A stretch of 64,000 nucleotides of DNA. Source: Dryocola sp051307055 (GTDB lineage: Bacteria > Pseudomonadota > Gammaproteobacteria > Enterobacterales > Enterobacteriaceae). The position numbers were made by a program, and so were the translations under genes. The notes under the pieces are model-generated. The model was given only the letters and a program-made list of their open reading frames with translations, was not told the DNA's origin and searched no databases. Positions 15,571-24,321 of the stretch are shown here, piece by piece. The stretch lies in assembly GCF_051307055.1 (NCBI RefSeq), contig NZ_CP149994.1, forward strand, positions 2,666,001 through 2,730,000, written 5' to 3'. Each line of letters opens with the position of its first letter. The first letter of the stretch is position 1.

Positions 15571-16506
15571 CTACCCCGCTCTTATTCCCGGCGCGGCGTC
15601 ACTGATCTTGACCGGCATCCCTGAACGGCGTTCCAGCTCGCCGCTGACGCGAAGCAGATCAACGCCCTCTCCTTTCATCGCCCCGTTAAGCGAAGGCGTT
15701 AAAGGCAGCGGCACTTTGTTGGCCGACTCAAATTCGCTGCGGTTGCGGGATAGCGGCTCATGAACCTCCAGCCAGCGGGAGCCATCCGGCTCGGTTGTCA
15801 CCTTCACCGGCTGGTCAATAAGCTGAACGCGCGTGCCTTCCGGTACGCTCTCAAAGAGGTATTTAATATCCTCATTTCGCAGACGAATGCAGCCCTGGCT
15901 GACCCGCAAACCGATGCCAAAATTGGCATTGGTGCCGTGAATTGCATAAAACCTGCCGATATATATGGCGTAAAGACCCATTGGATTATCCGGCCCCGCC
16001 GGTACGTAGGCCGGAAGGCTTCTTCCCTCTTTGGCATACGCGCGTCGTGTATTCGCGGTAGGCACCCAGGTTGGTCCCTCCTGTTTGCGCTCAACCCTGG
16101 TGACCCAACTGCGTGGGGTTTCTCGCCCCGCCTGGCCGATGCCTATCGGGAAAACCTCAACCGTGCCGCCCTCCGGCGGGTAATAGTAGAGCCGCATTTC
16201 TGCGACGTTGACGACAATGCCCTCGCGCACGGTATCCGGCAATATTAACTGCTGAGGAATAATCAGCTCCGAGCCAGCGTGGGGTAGAAACACATCCACG
16301 CCGGGGTTGGCTTCTATAAGGTTGCTTAGCCCCTGGCCGTACTGCGCCGCAAATGCCTCAAGCGGCAGTTTATTTCCCTGCGGCACGGTAATTTTTAGCG
16401 GGCTGCCCACCAGGCGGCTGCCCTCCGGCGGTAACGGATAGCTGACGGCCAGCACGCTCTGGCAGACGATCAGGAGCAGCAAACTGCAACACGATTTCAG
16501 GCGCAT
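15571..16506 (-). CDS. ldtA: L,D-transpeptidase (ErfK/LdtA)
   Basis: 311 aa. The start at ATG 16506 gives a clean signal peptide (KSCCSLLLLIVCQSVLA) and has GGAG upstream; the longer frame would run into yeeO. Periplasmic enzyme that attaches Braun lipoprotein to peptidoglycan or makes 3-3 cross-links. A LysM-like segment (about residues 43-85) precedes the YkuD catalytic domain with His190 (AIHGTN) and Cys206 (SQGCIRLRNED). The family and the position near yeeO and tRNA-Asn match E. coli erfK (ldtA). It lies 43 bases downstream of yeeO on the same strand. The sister enzymes LdtB/LdtC cannot be excluded by sequence alone, but position favours LdtA. Confidence 0.88.
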   Translation of the reverse strand: MRLKSCCSLLLLIVCQSVLAVSYPLPPEGSRLVGSPLKITVPQGNKLPLEAFAAQYGQGLSNLIEANPGVDVFLPHAGSELIIPQQLILPDTVREGIVVNVAEMRLYYYPPEGGTVEVFPIGIGQAGRETPRSWVTRVERKQEGPTWVPTANTRRAYAKEGRSLPAYVPAGPDNPMGLYAIYIGRFYAIHGTNANFGIGLRVSQGCIRLRNEDIKYLFESVPEGTRVQLIDQPVKVTTEPDGSRWLEVHEPLSRNRSEFESANKVPLPLTPSLNGAMKGEGVDLLRVSGELERRSGMPVKISDAAPGIRAG

Positions 16507-16549
16507 GATTTTACACTCCAGGCAGAGGCGTTTTGCTAAGCGTAGCCTT

Positions 16550-18178
16550 TCAGCTTTTATTTTGCCCAACTGCCGGTACCGCTATGACAGGCTGTTTTTC
16601 CGGGCGCGGATATTTTTTCAGCCAGCGTCCGCTTACCATGCGCCAGTAGAAGAATGCCCCGCGAACCGCCCAGTCGAAGAACATCCCCAGCCAGACGCCC
16701 ACCACGCCCATGCCCAGCACGATCCCCAGCGTATAGCCTGCCACAACCCGGCAGCCCCACATGCCAAGCATCGAAACCCACATCGCAAAACGCGCATCGC
16801 GCGCGCCTTTCAGCCCGGCCGGCAACACCCATGAAGCCGCCCAGATTGGCATAAAGGCGGCGTTAAGCCAGATAAGCACTTTAACCACCTCTTTTACGTC
16901 GGCCTCACGCGTATAGAACGAGGCGAACAGCCCGGCGAAAGGCGCGGTTCCCCAGGCGATAATCGTCAGCCCAATCGTCGACAGCCAGAATACATGCCGT
17001 AACTGCCGCTCCGCCTGCCCGATTTGCCCTTTGCCTAAACGCCTGCCAACGATAATGGTTGAGGCAGAGCCCAGGGCGTTCCCCGGCAGGTTAATCAATG
17101 CCGCAACCGAGAAAGCGATAAAGTTACCGGCGATAACGTTAGTCCCCATGCCGGCGACGAACATCTGCGTTAACAGTTTGCCGCCGTTGAATAACACAGA
17201 CTCGATACTGGCGGGAATACCGATGCCGAGCACTTCCCAGAGAATATTAAGCTTCAGCGGGGTAAAATAGCTTTTGAGCGAGATGCGCAGCGCCGGGTTA
17301 AAGCCAATCATCAGCACGTAGATAATGCCTGCCGCGCCAATGTAGCGAGAGATAGTCAGCCCCAGCCCGGCGCCGACAAAGCCCATGCCCTTCCAGTCGA
17401 AAAGGCCGTAGATCAGCACGCTGCTGATCATGATGTTGAGAATGTTCATGCCGCCGTTAATCAGCAGGGGGATTCTGGTGTTCCCCGCTCCACGCAGCGC
17501 TCCGCTGCCAATTAATGCGATGGCCGCGGCGGGATAACTCCAGACCGTAGTTTGCAGATAAGAAAGCGCCAGCGCCTTCACTTCCGGCGTCGCCTCTCCG
17601 GCAATAACGTTCACGATATGCTCGCCGGCCAGATGAATACCAATCGCCAGGAATACTGCGACAATCGTCATCAGGACCAGAGACTGCCGCGCTGCCGCCC
17701 GCGCTCGTTTTGGATCGAGCTTGCCGAGGCTGAAGGCGACAACCACCGTTGTGCCCAGATCGATTGCGGCAAAGAAGGCGATGATGACCATGTTGAAGCT
17801 GTCGGCCAGCCCAACGCCCGCCATCGCTTCTTTACCCAGCCAGCTCACGAGGAAGGTGCTCAGCACGCCCATCATTAACACACAGGTATTTTCCAGGAAG
17901 ATAGGCACAGCGAGGGGAGTAATTTCGCGCCAGAAAAGGGTGCGATAGCTTTTTCTGTTGGCGTACCAGTGCGTTTTCTCAACGCGCTGGCGTACTGCGG
18001 CATATAAGTTCAAAGGTGACCTGTGAGAGAAGTGAAACCACATTTCAAATAATGATTTACAAACGCTTATCCTGCAAAGAATTTTTTGCTGCCGTTCGCC
18101 TGAAAAGAGGGCAAATCGTTGCGAGAATCCGCAAACAGCCTCCGCAGTCCGATTCAGGATTTGACAAACCAGGCGCAC
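16550..18178 (-). CDS. yeeO: MATE-family efflux transporter YeeO
   Basis: Inner-membrane multidrug/flavin exporter with 12 hydrophobic segments and the MATE hallmarks GSGALRGAGNTRIPLLINGG and LPAGLKGARDARFAMW. The residues match E. coli YeeO closely (FWREITPLAVPIF, SWLGKEAMAGVGLADSFN). The longest frame starts with GTG at 18178, giving 542 aa. However, the promoter of the adjacent tRNA-Asn (18161-18188, opposite strand) lies inside that first stretch, and the first 45 residues have no obvious function, so ATG 18043 (497 aa) is also possible. E. coli YeeO has in the past been annotated with a similar long N-terminus. YeeO exports FMN/FAD and peptides in E. coli. Confidence 0.92.
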   Translation of the reverse strand: MRLVCQILNRTAEAVCGFSQRFALFSGERQQKILCRISVCKSLFEMWFHFSHRSPLNLYAAVRQRVEKTHWYANRKSYRTLFWREITPLAVPIFLENTCVLMMGVLSTFLVSWLGKEAMAGVGLADSFNMVIIAFFAAIDLGTTVVVAFSLGKLDPKRARAAARQSLVLMTIVAVFLAIGIHLAGEHIVNVIAGEATPEVKALALSYLQTTVWSYPAAAIALIGSGALRGAGNTRIPLLINGGMNILNIMISSVLIYGLFDWKGMGFVGAGLGLTISRYIGAAGIIYVLMIGFNPALRISLKSYFTPLKLNILWEVLGIGIPASIESVLFNGGKLLTQMFVAGMGTNVIAGNFIAFSVAALINLPGNALGSASTIIVGRRLGKGQIGQAERQLRHVFWLSTIGLTIIAWGTAPFAGLFASFYTREADVKEVVKVLIWLNAAFMPIWAASWVLPAGLKGARDARFAMWVSMLGMWGCRVVAGYTLGIVLGMGVVGVWLGMFFDWAVRGAFFYWRMVSGRWLKKYPRPEKQPVIAVPAVGQNKS

Positions 18179-18188
18179 TCGCTAAGAT
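18161..18188 (+). promoter_or_regulatory. Promoter of the second tRNA-Asn
   Basis: TTGACA at 18161-18166, 16 bases, TAAGAT at 18183-18188, followed by the tRNA 15 bases later. Overlaps the upstream start region of yeeO on the other strand. Confidence 0.7.
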
Positions 18189-18203
18189 ATGCCGCACTAC
18201 GAT

Positions 18204-18279
18204 TCCTCTGTAGTTCAGTCGGTAGAACGGCGGACTGTTAATCCGTATGTCACTGGTTCGAGTCCAGTCAGAGGAGCCA
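18204..18279 (+). tRNA. tRNA-Asn (anticodon GTT), copy 2
   Basis: Identical to copy 1 at 2415-2490 in all 76 bases, including the encoded CCA, and in the same orientation. Located beyond yeeO, as one of the Asn tRNAs is in E. coli. Followed by a second, shorter integrase remnant. Confidence 0.97.
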
Positions 18280-18440
18280 ATTTCCTGTTTTTATGCCTCT
18301 TTGCAAATCCTTATCTGATGTTGTTTCAACAGGTTAGCATGAAAACTCTTCCCGGTGCTTTTTGATTTTACCCTCCGCATCGGGAAAACCTGGCGGTCTG
18401 ATCCGGGGACATTTCAGTTCGATGACGGAGTGTCCACCCG
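18280..18440 (+). repeat. tRNA-to-integrase leader, diverged copy B
   Basis: Counterpart of 2491-2651; the same order of short identical blocks is seen with many substitutions, ending in CATTTCAGTTCGATGACGGA before the integrase start. Confidence 0.6.
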
Positions 18441-18500
18441 GTGTCTCTTAATGACACGAAAATCCGCAGCCTCAAACCTTCTGATAAACCTTTCAACATC
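18441..18500 (+). pseudogene. 5' stub of a P4-type integrase gene
   Basis: GTG start followed by codons for SLNDTKIRSLKPSDKPFN, homologous to the integrase remnant at 2652, then a stop at about 18499. Only the first 19 codons or so are left; the rest has been deleted. Confidence 0.7.
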
Positions 18501-19007
18501 TTAGTTGCTCACGGACTTTCTCTTCCTGGCGTTCCCCGGCGACCATAATCCATACGGGCCGATGAGTGAAAATATCCTCAATAAAGCGCCACGATTGATG
18601 GGTTATGGCACGAAAGCAGATATATGTGGGCATGGATCCCGGGCAATGGCGTGCAGCGCCTGATGGGGCCCGGAGTGTGGTCACATACAGGATGATGTCC
18701 TTTCCGGGAAAGAACATACCGCGCAGAGAAAACGGATCGATAAAGAACAATGCTTTAAAAGTTAGATCAGCTTCATTTAACGTTATGCTGAGGTGTCCAT
18801 AAGAGGTAATAGTTATCCTGAGAGTTGAAAATCGAAGGGGTCAACCAAATTATGCAGAGTGCTAATATCCCTGACCACATCGAAATGATTGATAACGCTA
18901 TACATCCGCATGTTTTGTATGATCGAATATAACTAGCAAAATGTGTGCATCAGTATTATTAACGACTCTGAGGTCGTCTGATTATCCGTTTCGATGCAGT
19001 TTAAAAA
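18501..19007. other. Intergenic remnant region
   Basis: About 500 bases between the integrase stub and the LysR gene. A minus-strand frame (18493-18750) has no ribosome binding site and no recognised residues. It probably contains debris of the lost integrative element. Confidence 0.4.
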
Positions 19008-19883
19008 TTAAATCATGCTTATTAAACGCTTCAATACTTCTGAGCAGCGGTCTTTGCGCCATACTAATTCCCATTCCTGTTCAATATTCAAATCGGATAA
19101 GGTCGAGAATGCCACACTGGGCGGCGCAAGATGCCGGGTTCCTTCCGCAACGATTGTACACCCCATTCCGGCAGAAACTAAAGTCAGCATTGATACGGCA
19201 TCAACCCCATGCATAACCGAGCGTGGCGTAAAGCCTGCATCAAAAAAACAGTGAATTAGTCTGTCATGCCATGCCGGTGCCGCTGTACGCGGTATCCAAA
19301 TAAAATCCAGATCCTGCAGGTCTCTCAAAAATTTAGGCTCTTTATTATCTGGCCATTTCCATTCCGCGGGATAGGCTAATAACATTCTTTCTTTATAAAC
19401 GGGAACCCCCTCAAATAAGGGATCGCTGAGGGGCCTGAATAATAAAAAGCCTGCATCCAGTTGCCCTTCCGCTATCATGGCGAGCTGAACTTCTGAAATG
19501 AGATGATGAAGCGTAACACCAACGTTTGGCGCTTCCTTTTTGAATGCTTTTAAAAGTGCAGTAATAGACGGAGCCGCGTTCTGTATGACGGGAAGAGCAA
19601 TAGAAATTTTGCCGCACTCACCTCGCGAAGCACGTATTGCGCGTTCTTTTGCTGTAGCTGCATCCTCAAGCAATTTTTCCGTATCAAGCAAAAACTGGTT
19701 GCCGGCATCAGTAAGCTTCACGCCACGTGCAGTTCGTTCAAACAACAAAACGCCTAAATTGTCCTCTAATTTCTGGATCTGGCGCGTCAGGGCGGGTTGT
19801 GCAATGTGAAGCTCCTGTGCCGCGTGACTAATACTGCCAAGTTTGGCTACAGCTGTGAAGTACCGTAACTGACGCAATTCCAT
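19008..19883 (-). CDS. LysR-type transcriptional regulator, divergent to M20/MFS genes
   Basis: 291 aa with an N-terminal winged helix-turn-helix (MELRQLRYFTAVAKLGSISH, then AAQELHIAQPALTRQIQKLE) and a C-terminal periplasmic-binding-protein-like effector domain. The first residues are typical of the CynR/CatR-like subgroup. It is transcribed away from the amidohydrolase-transporter pair across a 242-base AT-rich interval. By the usual LysR habit it probably controls that pair in response to the imported substrate. Effector unknown. Confidence 0.88.
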   Translation of the reverse strand: MELRQLRYFTAVAKLGSISHAAQELHIAQPALTRQIQKLEDNLGVLLFERTARGVKLTDAGNQFLLDTEKLLEDAATAKERAIRASRGECGKISIALPVIQNAAPSITALLKAFKKEAPNVGVTLHHLISEVQLAMIAEGQLDAGFLLFRPLSDPLFEGVPVYKERMLLAYPAEWKWPDNKEPKFLRDLQDLDFIWIPRTAAPAWHDRLIHCFFDAGFTPRSVMHGVDAVSMLTLVSAGMGCTIVAEGTRHLAPPSVAFSTLSDLNIEQEWELVWRKDRCSEVLKRLISMI

Positions 19884-20125
19884 GGCTATACCTCATCGGC
19901 ATGAGTGGGATGTTCAAAAGGTATTTTACGGTATATCTCCATATTTCTATCATTGATATCGAGAGGTTTCAAGCATGGACAGCGTGCAAAATATTGTTGG
20001 AAAAGCAAAATCTCTATTTAAACCCTCAATAAATTTCAGTGAATTGAATCAATAAAAATGAAAAAAGTCGCTTTGCCTGAAAGACGACTTTTACTTCTAA
20101 CCCTATCTGAAACGAGACCTGCCCT

Positions 20126-21325
20126 ATGCTGGATAACCATGAAAGAGAATTAGATGTGAAACGGCTCACAGAATTTCGCCGGGATTTGCATATGTATCCG
20201 GAATTGAAATTCGAGGAGCATCGCACGTCGGAAAAGATCGCTGCATATCTTTCAGCTTTAGATATTCCCTGTGAACGTGGCCTGGCGACTACGGGTTTAG
20301 TAGGGAGTATATATGGTCATAACCGTAGCCCAGCCAACCCCGGTCCAACGCTAGGAATCAGAGCAGATATTGACGCCCTGCCGCTGGAGGAGGTTAATGA
20401 CTTTGAGTATGCAAGCCAGCGCAAAGGGTGCATGCATGCTTGTGGACATGATGGGCATACCACCATGCTGCTGGGTGCTGCGGAGCTTCTGGCTGCTAAC
20501 CGAAATTTTGACGGCACGGTTCATCTTATTTTTCAGCCGGGTGAAGAAGGCGGTGCCGGTGCTCGCGTCATGATGAATGAGGGCCTGTTCAAAAGATTTC
20601 CTTGCCAGGCGGTTTTTGCCTTACACAACTGGCCAGATCTTCCTCAAGGGCAGATGGGCACAAAAACCGGCCCAATCATGGCTTCCGGTATTACCTTTGA
20701 AATAATTGTGCGCGGCAAAGGCGGCCATGCCGCACTTCCCCATTCGACTATTGATCCTGTTCCGATAGCTTGTTTTATCGTTTCACAACTGCAGAGTTTA
20801 GTATCACGTCGTATTGATCCGCTTGATTCAGTGGTGCTGACTATAGGTAAAATAGAAGCGGGAACCTCACCAAATATCATTCCTGCCGAAGCCAGAATTT
20901 TTGGCACGTGCCGGACTTTAACTGATAAATCTCAAAAACTACTTTTAGACGGCGTAAAACGTATAGCTCACTATATTGCTGAAGCCCATTGCGCTCAAGC
21001 CGAGGTGATTATTAATCATGGCGGGTACCCAAACACAACTAATCATCCTAAAGAAGCGAAGTTTATGGCCAATATAATGCGCGAAATGGTAGGAGAAGAG
21101 AATGCCAGTTCCGATGTACTACCTGCAATGACCGCTGAGGATTTCGGCTTTATGCTGCAGGAGGTACCGGGCGCATATGGATGGATTGGGAATGGTAACG
21201 ATGAGTTTTCAGGAGGGGATCTTCATAGCACTTCCTACGACTTTAACGATAAAAATCTTACGTTAGGCGCTTATTTTTGGGAAAAACTCGCGCGACAATG
21301 GTTTTTAACCGAAGCAAAGCGGTAG
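20126..21325 (+). CDS. M20-family amidohydrolase (hippurate/N-acyl-amino-acid hydrolase type)
   Basis: 399 aa, usual length for M20D peptidases, which cleave N-acyl or N-aroyl amino acids with two metal ions. Metal-site residues are visible: Cys106 and His108 (HACGHDGHT), Glu140/Glu141 (QPGEEGGAGA), His167 (ALHNWPD) and a late His (DLHSTSYDF). The dimerisation domain lies at about 185-295. There is no strong ribosome binding site before ATG 20126. An upstream frame (20058-20153) that overlaps this start may couple translation. It is followed by an MFS importer, so uptake and hydrolysis of an acylated amino acid is inferred. Confidence 0.87.
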   Translation: MLDNHERELDVKRLTEFRRDLHMYPELKFEEHRTSEKIAAYLSALDIPCERGLATTGLVGSIYGHNRSPANPGPTLGIRADIDALPLEEVNDFEYASQRKGCMHACGHDGHTTMLLGAAELLAANRNFDGTVHLIFQPGEEGGAGARVMMNEGLFKRFPCQAVFALHNWPDLPQGQMGTKTGPIMASGITFEIIVRGKGGHAALPHSTIDPVPIACFIVSQLQSLVSRRIDPLDSVVLTIGKIEAGTSPNIIPAEARIFGTCRTLTDKSQKLLLDGVKRIAHYIAEAHCAQAEVIINHGGYPNTTNHPKEAKFMANIMREMVGEENASSDVLPAMTAEDFGFMLQEVPGAYGWIGNGNDEFSGGDLHSTSYDFNDKNLTLGAYFWEKLARQWFLTEAKR

Positions 21326-21433
21326 TTAACCGTCGAGTCGACCGATAAATATCGAAATGGTAAATCTCATTTGTGCTCATCCGTGCAGAAACGAGATTTT
21401 TTACCTCCCTGCCCGGACGATAAGGAATGTTAT

Positions 21434-22741
21434 ATGAACAGTGATAATCATATTTCCCAAACGGTGCCGCTTTCAACAGCTGTACAAAAACCGACCAGAC
21501 AGCGGTTTTATGTGTTATCGATTCTTTTTATTAGCCTTTCTGTTATCTACTTAGATCGCGTGAATATTTCAATCATTGCGGCAAACTCACAATTTTTAAC
21601 CGACATGGGACTTGTCGGCAAACCGGTTTACATCGGATTATTAATGAGTTTATTTTTAATCACCTACGGCATTTCTAACGTTATCCTGAGTCCGGTAGGC
21701 GATCTCATCGGCCCGCGAAAAGCGATGATTATTGCTTATTTTATTATCAGCGCCTCGCTTCTTTTGGGTGGAGTATCAGGTATCTTTGGATTTTTGCTTG
21801 GCACGCGTATCTTATTAGGCATCGGAGAAGGCCTTTACTATCCGATGCAAAATACTTTTATCAAAAACTGGTTTCCCCCTAAAGAGAGAGGAAGAGCGAA
21901 TACCGCATGGATTTTAGGGCAATCATTATCTCCAGCCATAGCAATGCCTGTTTTTACCTGGATCATCGCCGAGTATTCCTGGCGATACACATTTTACTTT
22001 TCATTCTCTTTAAGCCTGATCCCGCTTCTTTTAATATATTTTTTCACCTCAAATACCCCGCGAGAAAATAAATTCATCAATGCCAGCGAGCTGGAGATTA
22101 TCGAAGAGAGGCTATCAAATAACAACTCCAACAATGTGCCAGGTGAAAAAGCATCAATAATCGCACGTTCTAAGATATACCTTTGCAACGGCAATTTTTG
22201 GATGCTGTTAATCATTTTCGCTTCCAACTCAATGTTGTCCTGGGGTATTGTCACCTGGCTTCCTACATACCTGAATACCGAGCGCGGTTTTTCCTGGGCA
22301 AACGTGGGATGGATGTCGTCATTACCTTTTATATTTGGTTTATTATTCAAGATCGTCTCAGGAATAATAGTCGATCGAACCGGAAAAAAAGGCATGATAA
22401 TGCTTATCTCAGCCCTGTTATGTGCTGGGGGAATTTTGACGGGAGTGAATATTACTGATAACTATACAGCCGCAATTGTCATCTCATTTGGCATAGGGGC
22501 CTCATCAATGCAGCTGCCTTGCGTATTTACCCTATTGCAGGGGATGGTCCCTTCCGCAGCGATATCTTCTGCCGCAGGAGCATTAAATGGTATGGCTGTT
22601 GGTTTTGGCGCCTTATCTCCTGTCATAATAGGGTTTATATTAGGCTTAACCAATAACTTTAATGCTGTGATGTATCTCTTAATCAGTATCGTTATGATCG
22701 GGGGGGCGTTTGCGGGAATCTTTGCAATGAAACGCCTTTAA
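21434..22741 (+). CDS. MFS transporter, anion:cation symporter (ACS) type
   Basis: 435 aa from ATG 21434 (AAGGA upstream; the longer frame lacks a site). Twelve membrane segments. SVIYLDRVNISIIAANSQF in TM1 and SPVGDLIGPRKAMII in the TM2-TM3 loop are typical of ACS transporters such as GudP/GarP, which bring organic anions in with protons. It lies 108 bases after the amidohydrolase and probably imports its substrate. A strong terminator follows. Confidence 0.88.
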   Translation: MNSDNHISQTVPLSTAVQKPTRQRFYVLSILFISLSVIYLDRVNISIIAANSQFLTDMGLVGKPVYIGLLMSLFLITYGISNVILSPVGDLIGPRKAMIIAYFIISASLLLGGVSGIFGFLLGTRILLGIGEGLYYPMQNTFIKNWFPPKERGRANTAWILGQSLSPAIAMPVFTWIIAEYSWRYTFYFSFSLSLIPLLLIYFFTSNTPRENKFINASELEIIEERLSNNNSNNVPGEKASIIARSKIYLCNGNFWMLLIIFASNSMLSWGIVTWLPTYLNTERGFSWANVGWMSSLPFIFGLLFKIVSGIIVDRTGKKGMIMLISALLCAGGILTGVNITDNYTAAIVISFGIGASSMQLPCVFTLLQGMVPSAAISSAAGALNGMAVGFGALSPVIIGFILGLTNNFNAVMYLLISIVMIGGAFAGIFAMKRL

Positions 22742-22784
22742 AAAAGTAAGTTTTAACTACAAGAATTAAAATCGGTTCTTTAAA

Positions 22785-22819
22785 AGCATGGCGGCATACT
22801 GATGCCGCCATGCTTTTTC
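22785..22819 (+). terminator. Strong intrinsic terminator after the MFS gene
   Basis: Perfect 13-base stem AGCATGGCGGCAT / ATGCCGCCATGCT, 4-base loop, then TTTTT. Confidence 0.88.
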
Positions 22820-22871
22820 CCTTTTAGGGTGAAGGCTTACTGCGCGTAGAGCTTATTGAGTGATAATCGGC

Positions 22872-24191
22872 TCAGGCTTTGTTATGAAACAGCGGCATAT
22901 AGCGCCTGTTATGTTCTATAACTTCATCTAAAGCTTGCGCAAGAACCGCTCCGCTTTTAATCAGGGGGTTAATGACTAATCCGCGCCAGGCTGTATGACG
23001 GTTACCGGTGACGGCCGCTTCGATTGTCAGTTCTTCAAAGGTTTTCATCAGCTGAATCTGTCGCAGAATGTCATCCGGGAAAGGCTCAACGTTGAGTGGT
23101 ATTGGCCCGGCGCTGGTGATTATCGAACTGACCTCAACGGCACAGTTATCAGCAATACCCGCTATAGCGCCGTTGTTGCGAGTGTTGACGTGCATAATGA
23201 TGCGTTTGTCATTGTAAATTGCGCTCATCAACTCACAGGCGGCATCAGAATAATATTGCCCGCCACGACCTTCAAGCGCTTTGGGTTTTTCCGCAAGGTC
23301 AGGGTTACGATAAATATCAAACAGCTCTTTTTCGAGCAGTTTCACCACTTCACCACGCGTGCCTTCACCTTTTGCTTCACTAAGCTCCTGCTGATACATA
23401 TCATCGCTCATATAGTAGTAACGATGGTATGGACATGGAAGCATGCCAAGGTTTTTGATCATGCCTTCCGGCCATTTAAACGGCGGGATATTTTTGGGGA
23501 TCAGAGGATCGTTGCCCTGCTCAATATTGCTGATAATGTCAGGAGTAATATCTTTGCCTTTGTACCAGACATGACGGGCAAAGATGAAATGATTCAGGCC
23601 CGCTACCTGCATAATAAAATCATTTATATCTTCCGTGCCGAGCATACCGGCAATGCCTTTTTGCATAATTACAGGAACGTTACATAAACCGACCGTTTTT
23701 ACGGAGCTATGTTTGATTATCGCTTCCGTGACCATACCTGATGGATTAGTGAAATTCAGCAGCCACGCATCGGGACAAAGTTTTTCCATCTCGGCCGCTA
23801 TTTTAAGCGCAACAGGGATGGTTCTGCAGGCGTTCGCAAAACCGCCCAGGCCGTTGGTTTCCTGACCAATCATGTCATATTTCAGCGAAATGCGTTCGTC
23901 GCTGATGCGCGCTTCCAGGCACCCGGCCCTGAACTGCGAACAGACGAAGTCAGCGCCAGCAAGAGCTTGCTGACGATCCAGCGTTTCAAAAACCGGGATA
24001 TCCAGCCCATTTTTTTGTAACATCCTTCGCGTCAGCCCGGCGATGATGGCCATCTTTTCACGACCATCTTCAATATCGACCAGCCATAGCTCGCGAACCG
24101 GGAACTCATGCTGCCGTTTAATTATCCCTTCCATTAGCTCTGGCGTATAGCTCGAACCTGCACCGATCACAACTATTTTCAAACCATTCAT
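22872..24191 (-). CDS. Glycoside hydrolase family 4, 6-phospho-beta-glucosidase-like
   Basis: 439 aa NAD- and metal-dependent glycosidase. An N-terminal Rossmann motif (VVIGAGSSYTPELMEGI) is followed by FTNPSGMVTEA and GLCNVPV, with the metal-binding Cys and later His (AGLNHFIF). Enzymes of this family open glycosidic bonds of phosphorylated or free sugars by an oxidation-elimination route. The closest known group seems to be the 6-phospho-beta-glucosidases (LicH/CelF type). No PTS gene is beside it, so the substrate may be unphosphorylated or be imported by a distant system. A LysR gene is divergently transcribed across 130 bases. Substrate call is uncertain. Confidence 0.85.
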   Translation of the reverse strand: MNGLKIVVIGAGSSYTPELMEGIIKRQHEFPVRELWLVDIEDGREKMAIIAGLTRRMLQKNGLDIPVFETLDRQQALAGADFVCSQFRAGCLEARISDERISLKYDMIGQETNGLGGFANACRTIPVALKIAAEMEKLCPDAWLLNFTNPSGMVTEAIIKHSSVKTVGLCNVPVIMQKGIAGMLGTEDINDFIMQVAGLNHFIFARHVWYKGKDITPDIISNIEQGNDPLIPKNIPPFKWPEGMIKNLGMLPCPYHRYYYMSDDMYQQELSEAKGEGTRGEVVKLLEKELFDIYRNPDLAEKPKALEGRGGQYYSDAACELMSAIYNDKRIIMHVNTRNNGAIAGIADNCAVEVSSIITSAGPIPLNVEPFPDDILRQIQLMKTFEELTIEAAVTGNRHTAWRGLVINPLIKSGAVLAQALDEVIEHNRRYMPLFHNKA

Positions 24192-24321
24192 AGGGTCACC
24201 TCTTGTTGATGAGCGTTAGCGGATTTATTTAAGCCCGGTGATTAGAGGTGGACAAACGATCGTTGCGCAGGTATGCATTAGCTTGATTAACGCATACAGG
24301 TCAAAAGGAACGGAAACGGTT

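Noticed and set aside
2491..18203. Active, excisable genomic island
   Set aside because: Both integrase remnants are broken, so site-specific excision by its own enzyme is not possible; only homologous recombination between the tRNAs remains.
18493..18750. 85-aa minus-strand frame after the second tRNA-Asn
   Set aside because: Starts with TTG without a ribosome binding site; I could not link it to any family; likely debris of the integrated element.
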